Assembly (NCBI GenBank): GCA_949825045.1
Contig: OX463812.1
Location: 2,340,661-2,404,660 of the forward strand
Length of the DNA: 64,000 nt
Source of the DNA: Argyresthia goedartella
Taxonomy: Eukaryota > Arthropoda > Insecta > Lepidoptera > Argyresthiidae
Reading direction: 5' to 3'
Shown here: piece after piece, positions 10,101 to 19,560 of the stretch
How the letters are laid out: the number at the start of each line of letters is the position of its first letter
How positions within the stretch are numbered: position 1 is the stretch's first letter
Notes under the pieces: model-generated
Seen by the model: the letters and a program-made list of their open reading frames with translations, nothing else
Told to the model about the DNA's origin: nothing
The model's database searches: none
Made by a program: the position numbers and the translations under genes

Positions 10101-11626
10101 AATCCAGTTTCTTTACAGGTAGGAGCTGTTGCCAATTTTTGTATTTCCTTTCCAATAGGTACCGAACTTGCAGGAGTAATGCATGTAATGCCACCCATGC
10201 TATGGAACGTGTTCAGACCGTCTAGAGTTGCCACATTAAAATCCGCATTGTCGAATACAAACTGCGTAAAAGTATCTGGTGGTATAGAGTCCTGTGGGTG
10301 AGATATTGCTGATAATTCGAGCATTGTAGCGTCGTAGTACGTACCACTGAAACCCAAATTAGCTAGAAGATCCAACAAGCTTCTTGACCCAAATTTTCGG
10401 TGGATGAAGAAAGCAATGCCTTGCAGCACTGAAGAAATAAAGCTTCTTGGTCTAACTATGCTGATAATAGCATGCGCCAGTGATATAATTTTTTTTGTTA
10501 TTTTTTTATCATCACCTTTCTTCTTAGTGAGTAGCGAATCAAGAAATACCTTAAGCGATTCAGGAATCACTTGCTCTGCATTATTAAGAAATGTGCCACT
10601 GGGAGGATAATGACTCGTGTCATAGACACGAGATTGTATGTCTTGCTTGATAATCATGGCGGCAGCTTTAATGACTCGCAAACGTTCTTCATTTTCATCG
10701 TCACATTTCGAGTTGTACCATGACTCGTTTAGGATCTTGTGTCCAATATCAAGGAAACATATGACAGATTTATGTGATTTCACTTTACTAATCAATATTT
10801 TGTCACCATATGTTTCCTTCAGTTTAGACTTTACTGTCTTAATTGATGGTTTTATACCCGATACTTGGTCCATTAATTCGTCTAGAGACATCTGACAATC
10901 CTTGTTCTCTTCTAAATAACACTGGATTTGTTCCATTGCTATTGAGACATAATCTTCTTTTGGACGACCACTCTCCGTTCTCGTGGGAGTATGCGTTAGT
11001 AAAAAGCGTTTATAACAGTCGACGTGATATATACCTCCAGCTGCCACAATATCACGGGCATTTATTATCCTTCTAGAAACTTCGTCGCCCCATTCATCAT
11101 TCCGTTTTTTAACAGCGTCCAATATTGTCTCAGAAAAATTTATGCTGCGGACAGGATATACTTCACGACGTCTTTCTTTAGGTTTTTTTTTCTCTTGAAC
11201 ATAGAATTCATCATCGATTACTTCAGTGCAAAACAAACATTTTGTTTCGAAATCGAATTTTGGCCGTGATGAGCGTAATTGGGATGTTGAAGCGGAAGAA
11301 GTAGATGATGTTGCTTCTCTAAGATCTGCGAGGATCGTAGAACTCCGTGTGTATCTCTTTCTGCAACTGCCATGGACGACAACACTTTCGACTCCACTAA
11401 GAACAATATGCTTTCCATCATTCCTACTTTTACTGGCCTTTATCAGTCCTTGAATTCCTTTTTGTGATACTTTTATACTATCACTAGTCACGTCCTTATA
11501 ACATATCGCACATTTGTCAGTCATAATGCTTGCATTTTTGATGAACTGATCCACCGAATTACGAAAACTGCACGTCACGGAGCCAAACAAAACTGCGTGG
11601 ACACCAGGTAAGCGTTGTAAGCTCAC
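7181..11626 (-). CDS. Transposon-encoded 1481-aa protein: zinc-binding N-terminus, XPG/PIN-like nuclease region, CXC Cys-rich C-terminus
   Basis: This is an open frame of 1481 codons without stop or frameshift. Residues about 35-90 (CAIC then VHGSCRKRY) and about 125-210 (KCLFCTEVID then YHVDCYKRF) form two similar putative zinc-binding modules, so Met35 (11524) is a plausible alternative start. The middle is alpha-helical with no motif that I can name. Residues about 1085-1300 have a PIN/XPG-like acidic pattern: VDGGSLLHR, VVFDGYDE, APSDADC, VVGEDVDLIVLL and LHSFSGCDTTSA. Residues about 1420-1460 are a CXC-type Cys cluster (CRCKSGCTGNCGCRKAGITC), followed by an Asp-rich tail. The protein is presumably the transposase and nuclease of the surrounding element. 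Academ assignment is inference; the motif SGCDTTS is, to my knowledge, widespread in uncharacterised animal proteins. Confidence 0.8.
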   Translation of the reverse strand: MSLQRLPGVHAVLFGSVTCSFRNSVDQFIKNASIMTDKCAICYKDVTSDSIKVSQKGIQGLIKASKSRNDGKHIVLSGVESVVVHGSCRKRYTRSSTILADLREATSSTSSASTSQLRSSRPKFDFETKCLFCTEVIDDEFYVQEKKKPKERRREVYPVRSINFSETILDAVKKRNDEWGDEVSRRIINARDIVAAGGIYHVDCYKRFLLTHTPTRTESGRPKEDYVSIAMEQIQCYLEENKDCQMSLDELMDQVSGIKPSIKTVKSKLKETYGDKILISKVKSHKSVICFLDIGHKILNESWYNSKCDDENEERLRVIKAAAMIIKQDIQSRVYDTSHYPPSGTFLNNAEQVIPESLKVFLDSLLTKKKGDDKKITKKIISLAHAIISIVRPRSFISSVLQGIAFFIHRKFGSRSLLDLLANLGFSGTYYDATMLELSAISHPQDSIPPDTFTQFVFDNADFNVATLDGLNTFHSMGGITCITPASSVPIGKEIQKLATAPTCKETGLLGVLQLQTFNKLAKRGLKQIMIQDVNQQNFLHQDKPIPSLPDVLWMCGKWLNIPRLPEWKGFMHCIESSQNFNKSAIVPVPFINSPPSDYDTIYTALKHAADQCLVETCFVTFDQPLYIKARDIIASSQDDPKLKRVAVRLGGFHMLMSFLGCIGQLMVGSGLRDLLCNIFAPLSVDKIMTGHAYARAVRAHILVQTTLSTIILNNMDISNEEKEAVNMLLKDIVTEPLTTHKIIENEQLISLQSHLIQELYTLKENGPTAALWIQYFNMVTIMKQFIEAERSGDWKKHLSSVQRMLPFFHASGHFQYARCAHLYLQDMLQLESQMNPREFELFAQQGYFTIRRSDAFWTGVWSDMTIEQTLMRSMKSSGGMTRGRGITDSTLAKWLKGTPTSHAICSSLEEFSGVYFSSGDQHVDLLPSRQNRDQEDRKKLYDWFINHHAFPKSEKLLSLSTGIVGSSEVNCYQAQEVGRQLMAKTFGNNFADMKFQRKDKVLSLGAMKSAIKINDENVVVDPLLIFQRIAIAKKDDEHLASLLEYELAPYPLSLFKDGCMRKTKKAALYDLLPKTDVTVDLKTSVTIVDGGSLLHRTKWQLGFTFSDICDQYIQYVNNHYGPNCTVVFDGYDETENSTKTSEQKRRGAMKTSVDINFNLDMKVTVQQEHFLANAKNKSRLIQLLTDKMQVEQIETRVAPSDADCTIIKSAIEKVANHPVVAVVGEDVDLIVLLMALSPPEKQIFFVKPGRGKVEMQIFSSQELQKLSFCSSILFLHSFSGCDTTSAIHRKGKVSVVKLFEQKPKIKDIAAVFYNPTSTSEEIAESGERIFLTMYRAATDQLDLNRHRYSVFIKSSTKSKSDLSSLPPTKGSAKFHSFRVFHQVQEWLGNALPPEIWGWKRGADGNLEPVTTHDPPAPDTVLKSIFCRCKSGCTGNCGCRKAGITCSRVCSGCLGSCTNGIPIDLVDVEGEDDDDVVEDND

Positions 11627-11984
11627 TGTCTATCTATCGCACACAACTTCATGAAAATAATGAGGAAGGCCGAGGCGGGCGGGCGGAGACAGTGTGTGCG
11701 TGTGTTGCGGGGAACGAGCGCCGCGCCAGGTAAGAAAGGAAATAGAAGCATTTGCATCGCTTACGTATAGCGTCGTCCCTGTCGCTCGTAGCTCTTCGAT
11801 ATTACGCACACATACAAAACGTGTGGAAAAAGTGAATAGTCGGACGTTTTGTAATAATAGCAGCTAGGAGTAATAGTTATCTGTGAATAGCAGGTATTTG
11901 AATCGGAACAAATTGTTTTCGTAGTCTCGGACGTTCGAGGCGTGTTATTTTCGCGATTCGCACTTTTAAAGAATTTGCCCCCCT
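11627..11984 (-). promoter_or_regulatory. Putative 5' flank of the transposon gene
   Basis: This GC-richer stretch (about 11660-11740) sits between the start codon and the right inverted repeat. It would hold the transposase promoter and any 5' UTR. No core promoter motif can be assigned with confidence. Confidence 0.35.
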
Positions 11985-12251
11985 GTAGTTCCTAAAGTAT
12001 CAAACGTACAAAAAAAATAATACGACATAATTTAAAGGAAATTTTATGTAGAAAATTTTCCTAGAAATAACCGTAATGCTATTTGTGCAGGTTTCAGATT
12101 TATGAGCAATAATCTAAAAAAAGGGACCTATGACCCCCCCCTACACCCTCAGCTCACCCCCCACCCTTGAGGATTTTCGATATGTTTATCTGGATATCAC
12201 AAGGAATAACTGTAGTGATTTTCAAAACAACACGAATTATTTCCGCTGATT
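11985..12251. repeat. Right terminal inverted repeat of the 5.4 kb transposon
   Basis: This is the inverted partner of 6807-7082. The outer end reads TTTCCGCTGATT and the inner end lies near CCCCCCTGTAGTTCCTAAAG. Confidence 0.85.
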
Positions 12252-12840
12252 TTATTTATTTTCTCATGCTAAAAGGAATATGATGACGTTAAATATAACT
12301 CCATATTTATTACAACGAATCGTCATCTGTCAGTGATCAAAATCTAGATTGTTTTTGTTGAATTTCCTCTATTAAGTGTACTTATGGTATTTTGTGTTTA
12401 AATTGGTTGTTTTAATTATTTTGTCTAGGGCTTAATTATAGTATAGTTTAACTGTACTCTAATTTACAGAATTGTTGCCTTTTGTTTGAGCGAAATTAAT
12501 AGAAGCATATAATTTAGCTTTAAAGAGCTGGCTCGCCGATAATGGGCACTCTACAACTTTATTCGTTAAACACATTGTATCTATTATTGTTCTTGTATAT
12601 ATTCAACCATTAAAATTGTTGATATTTCATGAAATGCAGTCTTTCATTTGTTTTAGTCGAATTTATACTCGCATTTCCAATCTTGTAGATTGGAAATGCG
12701 AGTAAACAGAAAGTTGGTAAACAGAAAAATTACATTGGTCAGTACAGAACCATTGGCTTTGACTCTCATATTATATCTCTTGAATAGGAAAATAACATTA
12801 CCTTTTACCAAGGACTGAATAACCGAAATTAATTGGTACC
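12252..12840. other. No gene seen; contains a perfect 17 bp stem hairpin
   Basis: The non-coding, AT-rich interval includes 12667-12703, where the arm ACTCGCATTTCCAATCT is followed by a 3-nt loop TGT and its exact reverse complement. The last part before 12841 may belong to a Gypsy remnant that resumes at 19269. Confidence 0.6.
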
Positions 12841-12848
12841 AAAATAAC
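12841..12848. repeat. 8 bp target-site duplication, left copy
   Basis: AAAATAAC here is repeated exactly at 19261-19268, immediately outside the inverted termini of the element between them. Confidence 0.85.
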
Positions 12849-13280
12849 CACTACCGACCCGTGGTACAACTGGTTGTACCACGGGAACGTAACTCTACCC
12901 ATGGTCCAACTGTCAAAATACTCATTTTATTGTTATGACCCGTGGTACAACTGAGGGGCAATTGTCCAACTGTTATTTGAACAACTGCTATGTCCAACTG
13001 GTTGTACCACGGGGTAGTAAAATTACCTTGTGGTCCAACTGTCAGAATACTATGGTTATCACAGGACAGGACAGGTGTCACAGTGTCGTGATCTTGTCAG
13101 GTCTCACTATTTTTGACAGGTGTTAAACTAAAATCTGTAATATCTCGGATAATACTGATCCTAGACCACTGGTTCGTAATGAGATGTTACAGCTCTCGAC
13201 CAGACCTTCATTTCCGATGACAGCTGCAAACTAAAAACGGTCATATCTCGGAAACTACTGATCCCAGACCACTGGGCCCC

Positions 13281-13392
13281 GATGCTTCTAACCACAAGCC
13301 TATCGCAGGCTCGGAAGTCACGTTTCATCGAGTACGGTAGGTAGAGAGTGAGAGAAAGCGCGAGCCTGCGAAAGGCTTGTGCTTAGTAGCAT
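13281..13392. repeat. Imperfect inverted repeat inside the hAT-like element
   Basis: GATGCTTCTAACCACAAGCCT at the left pairs with AGGCTTGTGCTTAGTAGCAT at the right, and GCAGGCTCG pairs with CGAGCCTGC inside, so the segment can fold into a long stem. Confidence 0.6.
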
Positions 13393-13602
13393 AGAGGGCC
13401 TGGTTAGTATGGAGATATGACAGCTCTCGACGAGATCTTCATTTCGGATGACAGGATTTTGAGAAAATTAACACCTTGGTTTAGTGTTTAATATTTATGT
13501 TTCGGAACGGACGGAACGAACGAACCTTCAATCCGTCGGTTTGAACAGCTGCATGGGGGCAGTAGCTCGGAACTGCCCACGCTCGTCCAATTAACGGATT
13601 TT

Positions 13603-14115
13603 TTGGAGGGTGAATGCAGGCGATGCGACACATTGGATACGGAGGCCAGTGTGCAGCGCCAACCCGCGCGGATGCGGGAGGGGCCGCGCCCCCCGCCCGC
13701 GTGTTACGGGCGGGTGTCAGATGGCACCTATGAGTGGCGCGAAGGCTGGGAGCCCACCACCTTCTGCGCCACCCTGCCCGTCGCTCTGGGAGGCGAACAG
13801 TCGGATGTCGCCCCCATTCCTAGAGCGCCCCAGGTTGGATCCGCTCTCCCCCCTCCATCCACGGTGGCCACCGGGCACACCGTACACAGTCCGGTATGGT
13901 CGGATACCGGGACAGCGAGGGGCCTATTATGCGGGTTGGGACCCCCTGATGTACATACGGTCGGATATGCCACCGGCATATCAGCAACCGAGTTACTCCA
14001 CGGCCGACGGGGGTCCCAGCGGGTTCGGATCCCGGAGGTTCCCGCTAGGGACACGCCGCCCACTTACAGGGTGCCGCCACTCCACAGACGGTCATGCTCC
14101 CCACCGCCTCGGTGA
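13603..14115 (+). pseudogene. Pro/Gly-rich 5' coding remnant of the Bel/Pao element (gag side)
   Basis: Two overlapping frames (starting 13603 and 13610) are open and rich in Pro, Gly and Arg, but neither shows a recognisable nucleocapsid knuckle in full. The position between the truncated LTR and the protease suggests gag-derived sequence. Which frame was coding is not decidable from the sequence alone. Confidence 0.4.
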
Positions 14116-14615
14116 TAGCGTGGAGTTCGGACGGCAAATCTTGTGTGGCACGAGCACTATTGGACTCGGGGGCCCAGGGGTGCTTAGTCTCGTGCAACCT
14201 TGTAAGACGGTTGGGCATTTCGGTAAGGGAGTATCCACATTCCATTCGGGGAATTGGGAACACGGAAGTCGGTTCCGTTAAGGGAGTATGTCGGATTACT
14301 CTCTCGTCACGGGTGGATTCATCGGTGAATCTGACGGTCACGGCATTAGTCATGCCTAATGTGATGGGCTCACACCCTCACGTACGGTTGTCGCCCTCGG
14401 TGCGACAGTTGGTCGCTGGGTTGTCACTGGCTGACCCGGAGTTCGATATTCCGGGCCCAGTAGACATTTTATTGGGTGTCGATGCCTTGGGATACCTGTT
14501 AGTGCCAGGTGTCCACGTGTTGCAGGCGACTGGTCTGGTTTCGGTCAACACCAGACTGGGCCATGCGGTAATGGGTCCGGTTCATGCCGGCTGCCCCACG
14601 CCTAGCGACTCGTAG
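14094..14615 (+). pseudogene. Bel/Pao aspartic protease segment
   Basis: The reading frame contains the retropepsin-like active site ALLDSGAQGCLV near 14150-14190 and a downstream LLGVDALG segment near 14475-14495, as in Pao-type (A17) proteases. The frame closes at 14615 while the reverse transcriptase upstream region continues in another frame from 14584, so a frameshift lies near 14590. Confidence 0.8.
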
Positions 14616-15138
14616 TCCCTTATTCGGTTCTGTACACTCGGAGGTGATACAGAAGTTTTGGGAGGTGGAGGAACCACCTACGGTCCGCCGGTTGGACCCG
14701 GTTGAAGAAGAGTGTGAACAGTTTTATCGGAACAATACTGGTCGCCTTCGGTCAGGTCGATTTCTCACACGTCTTCCATTCCGGAGTGATCGCCCACCGC
14801 TGGGCAGTTCACACCATGCAGCCGAGACGCGGCTTCTGTCGATGGAACGACGCATGAAGCGTGACGGGATTTTCCGGCAGAAGTACGTCGACTTCATGCG
14901 GGAATACGAGTCGCTCAGCCACATGTCGGTTTCGGGTATCGACTGGAAGCGTGAAGACCACTGCTTCCTGCCCCATCACGCGGTCTTGAGGACCCCGGAG
15001 GGCAAAATACGGGTAGTGTTCGATGGATCGGCATCAACATCTAACGGCATGAACCTGAACCAGTGTTTGCATTCAGGGCCGAAGTTGAACCATCGGATGT
15101 TATCACACGGTTCCGTCGACACAATGTTGTGTTTGTAG
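14584..15138 (+). pseudogene. Bel/Pao reverse transcriptase, N-terminal part
   Basis: The frame carries the conserved Pao linker and RT start (FWEVEEPPTV near 14655, then HHAVLRTPEGKIRVVFDGSA near 14975-15035). It breaks after LHSGPKLNH (about 15090) and resumes in the frame of the next entry, so a second frameshift is present. Confidence 0.85.
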
Positions 15139-17423
15139 CTGACATCCGGATGATGTTTAGTCAGACGGTCATTCACCCTGACGATAGACGGTATCAGCTG
15201 ATACTGTGGCGAGAGAGCCCAGATCAGCCCATCAGGGTGTACGAGCTGAACACCAACACGTACGGGCTACGGTCTAGTCCTTATTTGGCGATTCGCACTC
15301 TGCGGGAGTTAGCGGATCGAGAACGGTTAAACTTCCCTAGAGGAGCAGCGATCCTGGAGCAGGATCTCTACGTGGACGATATCTGTACCGGTGCAGATTC
15401 CGTAGAGGAGGCGCTCGCTCGACGGGACGAGCTAGTTGAGCTCTTACGGGGTGGAGGTTACGAGCTCCGGAAATGGATGTCGAACTCTCCAGAGTTACTG
15501 ACTGGTCTTCCGGATGACTACCAGCAGGATCCCCACATTTTTGAAAATTTGGAAAATCCAAATATGTTGTCGGTATTAGGCGTCCAGTACCAGCCGGTGT
15601 CAGATATGTTTTCGTATCGGGTCGAGTTGGACTCCCCGAAGGTCTGGACGAAACGGAACGTCCTTTCAACGGTGGCTAGGACATTTGATCCAAACGGGTG
15701 GATCACCCCGGTAACATTTCAGCTCAAGTGTTTTATGCAGCAATTGTGGTCTGCTGAGCTGAAATGGGAAGACCCGATCGGCGGGTCATTGAGCTCAGAG
15801 TGGGACTCGTTCTTTTCGACCCTCCCTGGCATCAATCGGATTTCACTGCCACGGAGGTTGGTCCCCACCAAACGATACACCGCCACCCTGCATGGGTTTT
15901 GCGATGCCTCGGAGAAGGGCTACGGAGCTGCGGTATATCTGCGTACGGTCGACTCCTCGGGGGAGGTTGATGTGCGGTTGGTCATGGCCAAGAGCAAGGT
16001 TGCGCCGTTGCGCACTCGCCTGACCATTCCCAAATTAGAGCTTTCGGGAGCGGCTCTCCTGACTCGTCTGCTCAACCACACGATGACGGTTCTTCGTGGG
16101 TCAATAGCGTTAGAAGATACGGTCTACGCTTGGACGGACAGCCAGATCGTGTTATGCTGGCTGAAGGCTTCAGTTCACAAGCTGGAGATTTTTGAGGCGA
16201 ATCGGGTTTCGCAGATTTTGAATTCGGAGGTTCCCTTAATCTGGAGACATGTTCCAGGGGAGATGAACCCAGCAGACTGTGCGTCTCGTGGGTGTCACGC
16301 TCCGGAGTTGGTTGGACATCCTTTGTGGTGGGGTCCAAAATGGTTGACTCAAGCCGAATCGGATTGGCCAATGAGTCCACGCGTTACCTCGGCGAACGGC
16401 GCCTTGACAGTCGGTGTCTGTACGACGCAACCAGAGCCGGAAGAGGAGTTCAGCCTGCTGGAACGGTACAGCTCGCTCGACAAGCTGGTCAATGTGACCG
16501 CCTGGATCTTCCGATTTGCGCGGAATTGTCGCACTTCTGAGGCGCAACGGGTGCGGACACAGGTCCTGACACCACGGGAACGGAACCATGCGTTGTTCGC
16601 ATTGGTACGGAACGTGCAGACGGTGCACTTTAAGTCCGAATTGGACATTCTGAGACGCGGACGCGTCCAACTGAAGGGAGCTGTGGCTCGGCTTAACTCG
16701 TTTATTGACCCTCACGGATTGCTGAGGGTAGGAGGTCGGCTTCGGAATGCCAACCTGCCTTATGCGGCTCGCCACCCGTTGTTACTCCCTAGGAAAGGGA
16801 AGTTGGTCGAACTGTTGATACAGGATCGACACATTCGGAATGGGCATATCGGATGCCACGCCTTGATGGCGTTTCTCCAGCGCGAGTTCTGGATTCTATC
16901 GGGAAGACGCTTAGTGCGTAGCATCGTATTTCGGTGCCTGCCTTGTTATCGGGCCAAGGCGGCTACGATGCAGCCCCAGATGGGCGATTTGCCCTCGGAT
17001 AGGGTTAACGAAATCCGGCCCTTTGCGGGTGTCGGAATGGATTTCGCGGGACCATTCATGGTCAAGTCTTCACAGCTACGGAACGCCAGATTAGTGAAGA
17101 CATACCTGTGCGTCTTCGTGTGCTTGGCCACGAAGGCAGTCCACTTGGAGGTGGTCAGTGACCTCACTACGGAGGCGTTTATCGCATGTCTGGATCGGTT
17201 CGTCTCACGAAGGGGCCTCCCGACATTAATCCGTTCGGACAACGGCACAAATTGTCGGAGCCAGGCGATATCTGCAGGAGGTCACTCAATTCCTGAACGG
17301 AAACCAGGACGCCATCGGTGGCTTGCTCCCGACGAGGGATTGAATGGGTTTTCAGCCCGCCGGGATGTCCTCATTGGGGAGGAATTTTTGAGGCTGCGGT
17401 TAAATCGGCTAAGTCGCACCTGA
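15063..17423 (+). pseudogene. Bel/Pao reverse transcriptase, RNase H and integrase core, long open segment
   Basis: Of the roughly 786 codons, the first few overlap the previous frame. The RT catalytic box is LYVDD (about 15366-15380). RNase H begins at HGFCDASEKGYGAAVY (about 15890). The integrase zinc module has the pattern HIRNGHIGCH then CLPC (about 16830-16945), and the catalytic core shows GMDFAGPF (about 17035) and SDNGT (about 17237). Just after the second Asp the frame shifts near 17265-17270, so the third catalytic residue is encoded in the next frame. This is the best-preserved part of the element. Confidence 0.9.
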
Positions 17424-17926
17424 CGAGGATCATCGGTGAGACCTCTCTACGCTTTGAAGAGCTTGCGACGCTGTTCTGTAAAATTGAAATGACACTGAAC
17501 TCGCGTCCGTTGTGCCCGCTCAGTTCGGATCCAAATGATTTGGAAGCGTTGACGCCGGGTCACTTCCTGATAGGTCAGCCCCTTAACGCCCTGCCAGAAT
17601 ACCCATTCGGTGATGTTAAGTTAAGTCGGTTAACTAGGTGGCAGATGTTGCAGCAGATGGCTCAAGATTTTTGGAAACGGTGGTCCCTTGAGTACTTGCA
17701 CATCTTGCAGCAGCGCCTTAAGTGGACTGACCGGACGAGCCCCCCTCAAGTCGGTGATTTGGTGCTGATTAAGGATGCGAACCTGCCATCATTGAGATGG
17801 AGACGAGGACGGATCGTCAATTTGTACACGGGTCGGGATGGCACGCCTCGATCAGCAGAAGTCAAGGTGTGGGACTCGGTCCTCAAGAGAGCGGTCGCAA
17901 CACTTTCTCGCCTTCCTATTGATTAG
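17318..17926 (+). pseudogene. Bel/Pao integrase C-terminal part
   Basis: This frame carries the end of the integrase core with the expected Glu (HWGGIFEAAVKSAK near 17375-17415), then the Pao-typical LTPGHFLIGQPL (near 17552) and a C-terminal domain ending at TAG 17924-17926. The right LTR begins 32 bp later. Confidence 0.85.
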
Positions 17927-17957
17927 GGACAAGTTCGGGCCTGTCCGGGCGGGTGAC

Positions 17958-18535
17958 TGTTTAATATTTATGCTTCGGAACGCACCGGTTTTCGTTGCGC
18001 GGATCGATCGCGAGTAATCGGGACATCACTAGCGGAAACGGAACCGCAGCTGTCACTCGTACAGAAACGAGATGAGAAATTAGAGGTTACTTTCTTGTCG
18101 TGAGAAAAAACATGTCTGCGCATGGCGTCGGGCCTTGACTGTGTTTCGGTGTAACGATTGTCTAAAACAGGTGTCGGGCCTGGTCGGAGTGTTAAACATA
18201 AACATCGTCGGGAAATAAGTAGATTCGCTACCACGGAGTGAGTGATTCGTGTTGTGAAGGTTGAAGTTGTACGGTCCCCAACTCGTCGTAATCGGACAGC
18301 GACTCCTCGTGTCGGCAGGCAACACGCCGGCGACAGCGTCGGGCTGCGAAGAGAGTGAGATTCGGTTCCTCTCCCCCCACTCGTGCACTCCATATCCCGT
18401 ATTCCTGCCTCGAATTGAGCTCTCGAATTCCTGTCTACGGCGGCAAGGTCAGTATCACTCACAATTCTCTCCCTCCTGGCAAAAACTCACCCCCTCAAGA
18501 TTCCACGCCGTTCGGTTGAGGCGTGGAATTAAACA
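17958..18535 (+). repeat. Right LTR of the Bel/Pao element
   Basis: The 578 bp sequence starts TGTTTAATATTTATGCTTCG and ends GAATTAAACA; the short terminal inverted repeat TGTTTAAT/ATTAAACA is normal for an LTR. It is followed directly by the TTTAG duplication. Confidence 0.85.
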
Positions 18536-19260
18536 TTTAGAGATCAGTAGTTTCCGAGATATGACAATTATTATTTTAATTAAATGTTAATTCCTCTTAA
18601 CTGTACAGCCTGAGTCATAATTAGCTGGGACATACTGCATACTAACACAGTATGCTGGCTGGGCCAGCTAATTAATAATATTGTACTGAATAAATTGTTT
18701 GAAAGGGGCCTCTACTTGTTGGACCCATTTCCCCCCGCAAGCCTACAAAACGGACCGGGACAGTATTGGACCGGTCACCACGAATCCAACGACATGTCAT
18801 TTGTAAAAATCCGTCAAGCCGTTTGGGCTCTAGCGGTTTTTTTACATTTTCAAACCCATATCTCCGCCATTTTGAAAAAAATCCAAAAACTGAATCGACA
18901 AAAAAATCCTATTTAATTATCCAACCTGCTCACAAAACTTCACGAGACTCGGTTGAGAAATGCGACCTCTAGAGGAGAACAACCGGACAGACAGACAGAC
19001 AGTCAGCCAGACAAGTTTGCCCAATCCTGAAACGGAGACGCTTCGTCGCTCGGTCAATAACCTTTTTGTCTATATGTTAGTTGATCCATGGGTAAGTTAA
19101 GTTTCCGTGGTACAGCCAGTTAGACCATGGGTAAACATACTTCCTATAGTTGGACTACTGATATTTTTTTTGCCCGTGGTTCAACCGGTTGGACCACGGG
19201 TAAACTTGGTTCCCCATATGATTTTGACATAGCTGTTCGGTAGTCCACGGGTCGGTAGTG

Positions 19261-19560
19261 AAAATAACACTAGCACTTACATTCCGTGGTCTTACAAAGA
19301 ACATTGATGTTTACATCGTGAAAGGTGGAGGCCCACCTTTGTTAGGGCGGGATGATTTCTGCCTAAAGATGGGTGATGATGTTGTTAAATCCAACGTTGA
19401 GGTTGCTCAAGCTTTCGAAACATTCTTCACCAAGGTAGCCTTACTCACAACAGATCGTCTAAATTCATCTCCATATGGAGCAGACTTTATTAAAAAAACA
19501 ACACTAGCGTCAGTAATATACATTGATATATACATTTAAAATTTCATCATGTATATCCCC
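19261..19560 (+). pseudogene. Fragment of an LTR-retrotransposon protease, interrupted by the hAT-like element
   Basis: The frame from 19258 reads DVYIVKGGGPPLLGRDDF, like the protease end of Gypsy-type elements (usually GxGPxLLGR). The hAT target-site copy lies at its 5' edge, so the earlier part may be the sequence before 12841. After about 19375 the frame runs into LINE-like sequence (EVAQAFETFFTKV). Confidence 0.45.

Larger units (their letters stand above)
6807..12251 (-). mobile_element. 5.4 kb DNA transposon with long inverted repeats, candidate Academ superfamily
   Basis: Left sequence 6807 to about 7080 is an inverted, roughly 90 percent similar copy of about 11985-12251. Both start AATCAGCGGAAATA and share a G-rich block (GGGTGGGGGGTGAGCT) and the internal ACGTAGTATTATTTT-like end. 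Between them a single uninterrupted 1481-codon gene fills most of the element on the minus strand. Long TIRs plus one large multidomain protein mark a DNA transposon. The C-terminal XPG/PIN-like nuclease and Cys-rich domain suggest the AcademX lineage, but that is from general knowledge of the family and is not proven here. I could not define a convincing target-site duplication. Confidence 0.75.
13485..18535 (+). mobile_element. Bel/Pao LTR retrotransposon, degraded
   Basis: The element starts TGTTTAAT at 13485, ends ATTAAACA at 18535 and is flanked by the 5 bp duplication TTTAG (13480-13484, 18536-18540), as expected for an LTR element. The right LTR is 17958-18535 (578 bp). The left LTR matches it only for the first 26 or so bases, so most of it, the primer-binding site and probably part of gag are deleted. 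Protease, reverse transcriptase, RNase H and integrase follow in Pao order but in different frames. The element cannot encode a full polyprotein. Confidence 0.9.
12849..19260. mobile_element. hAT-like non-autonomous element interrupted by a Bel/Pao retrotransposon
   Basis: The termini are exact inverted repeats: CACTACCGACCCGTGG at 12849-12864 and CCACGGGTCGGTAGTG at 19245-19260. They are flanked by the 8 bp direct repeat AAAATAAC. Short TIRs beginning CA with an 8 bp TSD are the signature of hAT transposons. Internally, the motif GTGGTACAAC or GTTGGACCAC recurs in both orientations near both ends. No hAT transposase is present outside the nested retrotransposon, so the element is non-autonomous (about 1.36 kb without the insert). 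Confidence 0.85.
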
